The position numbers and the translations under genes were made by a program. The notes beneath the pieces are model-generated. The model searched no databases and was not told where the DNA came from. It saw nothing but the letters and a program-made list of their open reading frames with translations. Positions 7,320 to 8,410 of a stretch of 8,410 bases of DNA are shown here, piece by piece (within the stretch, counting starts at the first letter, position 1; the number at the start of each line of letters is the position of its first letter). Origin of the DNA: Acidobacteriota bacterium. Lineage in GTDB: Bacteria > Acidobacteriota > UBA6911 > RPQK01 > JADFOI01. The stretch spans positions 1-8,410 of the forward strand of contig JAPUKI010000035.1 in assembly GCA_027295745.1 (NCBI GenBank). Reading direction: 5' to 3'.

Positions 7320-7468
7320 GCCCGCATTTCTCACACCAGGTCTACTGCATCAGCGCAATGATCCGCCCTGCCTGCGTTGCGGGTCACGCGTGGCGCAACG
7401 CACTCAGGCCGGCCCTCCCGCCGCGCGCCACGAGTGGCTCGCGACGACCTTGTGTGAGAAACGCTGGC
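7320..7468. mobile_element. MITE-like 149-base inverted-repeat element
   Basis: Two 23-base arms, 7320-7342 and 7446-7468, are inverted copies matching at 20 of 23 positions; the shared core reads GTGTGAGAAA in the right arm. The 103-base interior is GC-rich and itself folded: TGCGTTGCG (7373-7381) faces CGCAACGCA (7394-7402) around a CACGCGTG palindrome, CGTGGCGC (7389-7396) faces GCGCCACG (7425-7432), and GGCCGGCC is palindromic. There is no convincing protein and no obvious target-site duplication. Size and layout fit a miniature inverted-repeat element or the decayed remnant of an insertion sequence. The family is not recognised. Confidence 0.5.
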
Positions 7469-7677
7469 CTGCCCGCTATCTTTCCCCGGTAGGGAGTCCT
7501 GCGGAGCTGATCGTCTCTGAGTGAAATTCTTGCTCTCTCGTGACTGCCATCACAGCCTTTGCTTCTGCTGACTTGGTACACTCTAGCTTGCCCATGTTTT
7601 CATGGTGCTACGTTAACCTCCCAGGGCCTGTTGGTTTGAGTGTAGTCCACAGCCTTCAGGCCCGCCTCCCCGATCCC

Positions 7678-8410
7678 TCACTTGTAACTGATGAGAACCT
7701 GCTGCGGTCCCTGGGGGATGGGATGGAGGTCTGTCTGGGCAAAGCCTGCTCGACGAAACATTTCTTGATATTGTTTGAAGGTATAAGCGTCGCCTGAAGG
7801 GGTCGAGACCAGCATGGTGAGGCTGAAAGCTGCCGGAATGGGAGGGGAGATCCGATCTTCATTGGGAACGTACTCCAGAGTCACGGCACGGCCTTTTTCT
7901 CCAAGTGCCTTGTGAACCTTGCCCATCAAAAGGACGCAGGTGTCCTCATCAAAGTGATGAAAGAAGTTGGTAATGAGTATCAGATCGTATCCTTCACCAA
8001 AATCAGTCTCGAAAGCGTTTCCCGGAAGCAGACGGTATCTATCTGCGACTCCTGCCCTGTGGGAGTTCTCCTGGGCAACGGAAAGGACGCTTGACCAGTC
8101 CAGTGCCACCACTGTGGCATTGGGGTTTTGACTGGCGATGGTCGTGCCAAACATGCCATGCCCGGCTGCCAGATCGAGGATCTTCCAGCTGGATCCGCTG
8201 CTGGCTCCCACCAACTGGGCGATGAACTCCGCTGCAGGAACCATGAGGGGACTCATGCCACGGGCGAAGTCAACCCACAGTGGATTGTCTTCAATCACCA
8301 TTCCCTTCTCACTGCCCACAGTGCCGCCCTTGCGAACCGCCTCCGCAACATCTGAGAAAAATGACATGAGCGTGGATGATGTGAGAAAGCGGCTCGCCAT
8401 TCCCAGGTAG
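7678..8410 (-). CDS. SAM-dependent O-methyltransferase-like protein (5' end outside window)
   Basis: A class I (Rossmann-fold) methyltransferase resembling the O-methyltransferase family 2. An ATG at 8400 would give 240 residues, but the frame stays open to the window edge. The codons before and after that ATG (Tyr-Leu-Gly, then a segment ending AEAVRKGG) look like the interdomain region of longer members, about 330-350 residues, which carry an N-terminal dimerisation/winged-helix domain. The gene therefore probably begins outside. Counting from the ATG, motif I is ILDLAAGHGMFG at 74-85, the acidic end of strand 2 is Asp101, and dRYRLLPGNAFETDFGEGYDLIL covers strands 3-4 (121-142). FFHHFDEDTC at 146-155 holds His148/His149, one of which matches the catalytic base of the family. 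The YTFKQYQEMFRRAGF segment at 206-220 is the usual C-terminal motif. The methyl acceptor is unknown. It is separated from the TRAP operon by 427 bases, so no functional link is implied. Confidence 0.88.
   Translation of the reverse strand, partial: YLGMASRFLTSSTLMSFFSDVAEAVRKGGTVGSEKGMVIEDNPLWVDFARGMSPLMVPAAEFIAQLVGASSGSSWKILDLAAGHGMFGTTIASQNPNATVVALDWSSVLSVAQENSHRAGVADRYRLLPGNAFETDFGEGYDLILITNFFHHFDEDTCVLLMGKVHKALGEKGRAVTLEYVPNEDRISPPIPAAFSLTMLVSTPSGDAYTFKQYQEMFRRAGFAQTDLHPIPQGPQQVLISYK

Larger units (their letters stand above)
7251..7677. other. 427-base intergenic region between the methyltransferase and TRAP operon
   Basis: This is the only gap above 300 bases. From the tatT side it holds the tatT ribosome site, a candidate promoter (7285-7311), the inverted-repeat element (7320-7468), and then about 210 bases (7469-7677) where I recognise nothing coding. 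A 65-codon minus-strand frame at 7384-7581 runs through the repeat element, resembles no protein I know and is rejected. Near the methyltransferase stop, GGGCCTG (7624-7630) and CAGGCCC (7657-7663) can pair across a 26-base loop, a weak terminator candidate without a T-run. The stretch could be decayed mobile DNA. Confidence 0.6.

Noticed and set aside
7384..7581. 65-codon minus-strand open frame in the intergenic region
   Set aside because: It crosses the right arm of the inverted-repeat element, has an Arg/Gly-rich composition typical of chance frames in GC-rich DNA, and resembles no known protein.
7624..7663. Intrinsic terminator after the methyltransferase gene
   Set aside because: The 7-bp stem has a 26-base loop and no T-run, so it is too weak to list as a separate feature.
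7469..7677. Possible group II intron or reverse-transcriptase element remnant
   Set aside because: The texture of the minus strand suggested it, but no domain V hairpin, reverse-transcriptase motif or intron boundary is visible.
1..8410. CRISPR array, tRNA, rRNA or defence-system genes
   Set aside because: No regularly spaced direct repeats, no cloverleaf or rRNA-like sequence, and no nuclease or toxin motifs were seen on either strand.

Overview
The window suggests a Gram-negative bacterium of moderate GC content. Several products carry signal peptides for the periplasm or a lipoprotein anchor, and genes are packed with gaps of 4 to 60 bases. No ribosomal or phylogenetic marker is present, so the lineage cannot be fixed. 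The TatT-type TRAP system is compatible with groups such as Acidobacteriota, Deltaproteobacteria-like lineages or spirochaetes, but this is only a guess.

Layout. Bases 1-504 (+) hold the C-terminal part of a TPR protein. It converges on, and overlaps by four bases, a minus-strand run of genes that fills most of the window. In order of transcription (right to left), that run begins with a SAM-dependent O-methyltransferase-like gene (7678-8410), cut at its 5' end by the window edge. A 427-base non-coding gap follows, containing a compact inverted-repeat element (7320-7468) and a candidate promoter. Next comes an apparent operon: tatT-like TPR lipoprotein (6342-7250), TRAP solute-binding protein DctP/TatP (5333-6337), fused TRAP permease DctQM (3523-5316) and a zinc-dependent alcohol dehydrogenase (2509-3504). 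A 44-base hairpin (2463-2506) closes this block. After it come a secreted TPR protein (1162-2373) and a secreted cyclophilin-type peptidyl-prolyl isomerase (501-1103), probably co-transcribed.

How the genes work together. The centre of the window is a complete TPR-protein-associated TRAP transporter (TPAT). The binding protein captures a solute in the periplasm, the TatT-like protein is thought to associate with it, and the fused QM permease imports the solute using an ion gradient. The dehydrogenase starts 18 bases after the permease and could oxidise or reduce the imported compound or a breakdown product. The substrate is not identifiable from sequence. The two genes after the hairpin look like periplasmic housekeeping or assembly functions (TPR scaffold plus proline isomerase).

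The most interesting non-coding signals are three. One is a 7-bp hairpin that places the permease start codon inside its stem, right after the dctP stop. Another is the long near-perfect hairpin after the dehydrogenase gene. The third is the 149-base inverted-repeat element just upstream of the transporter operon.
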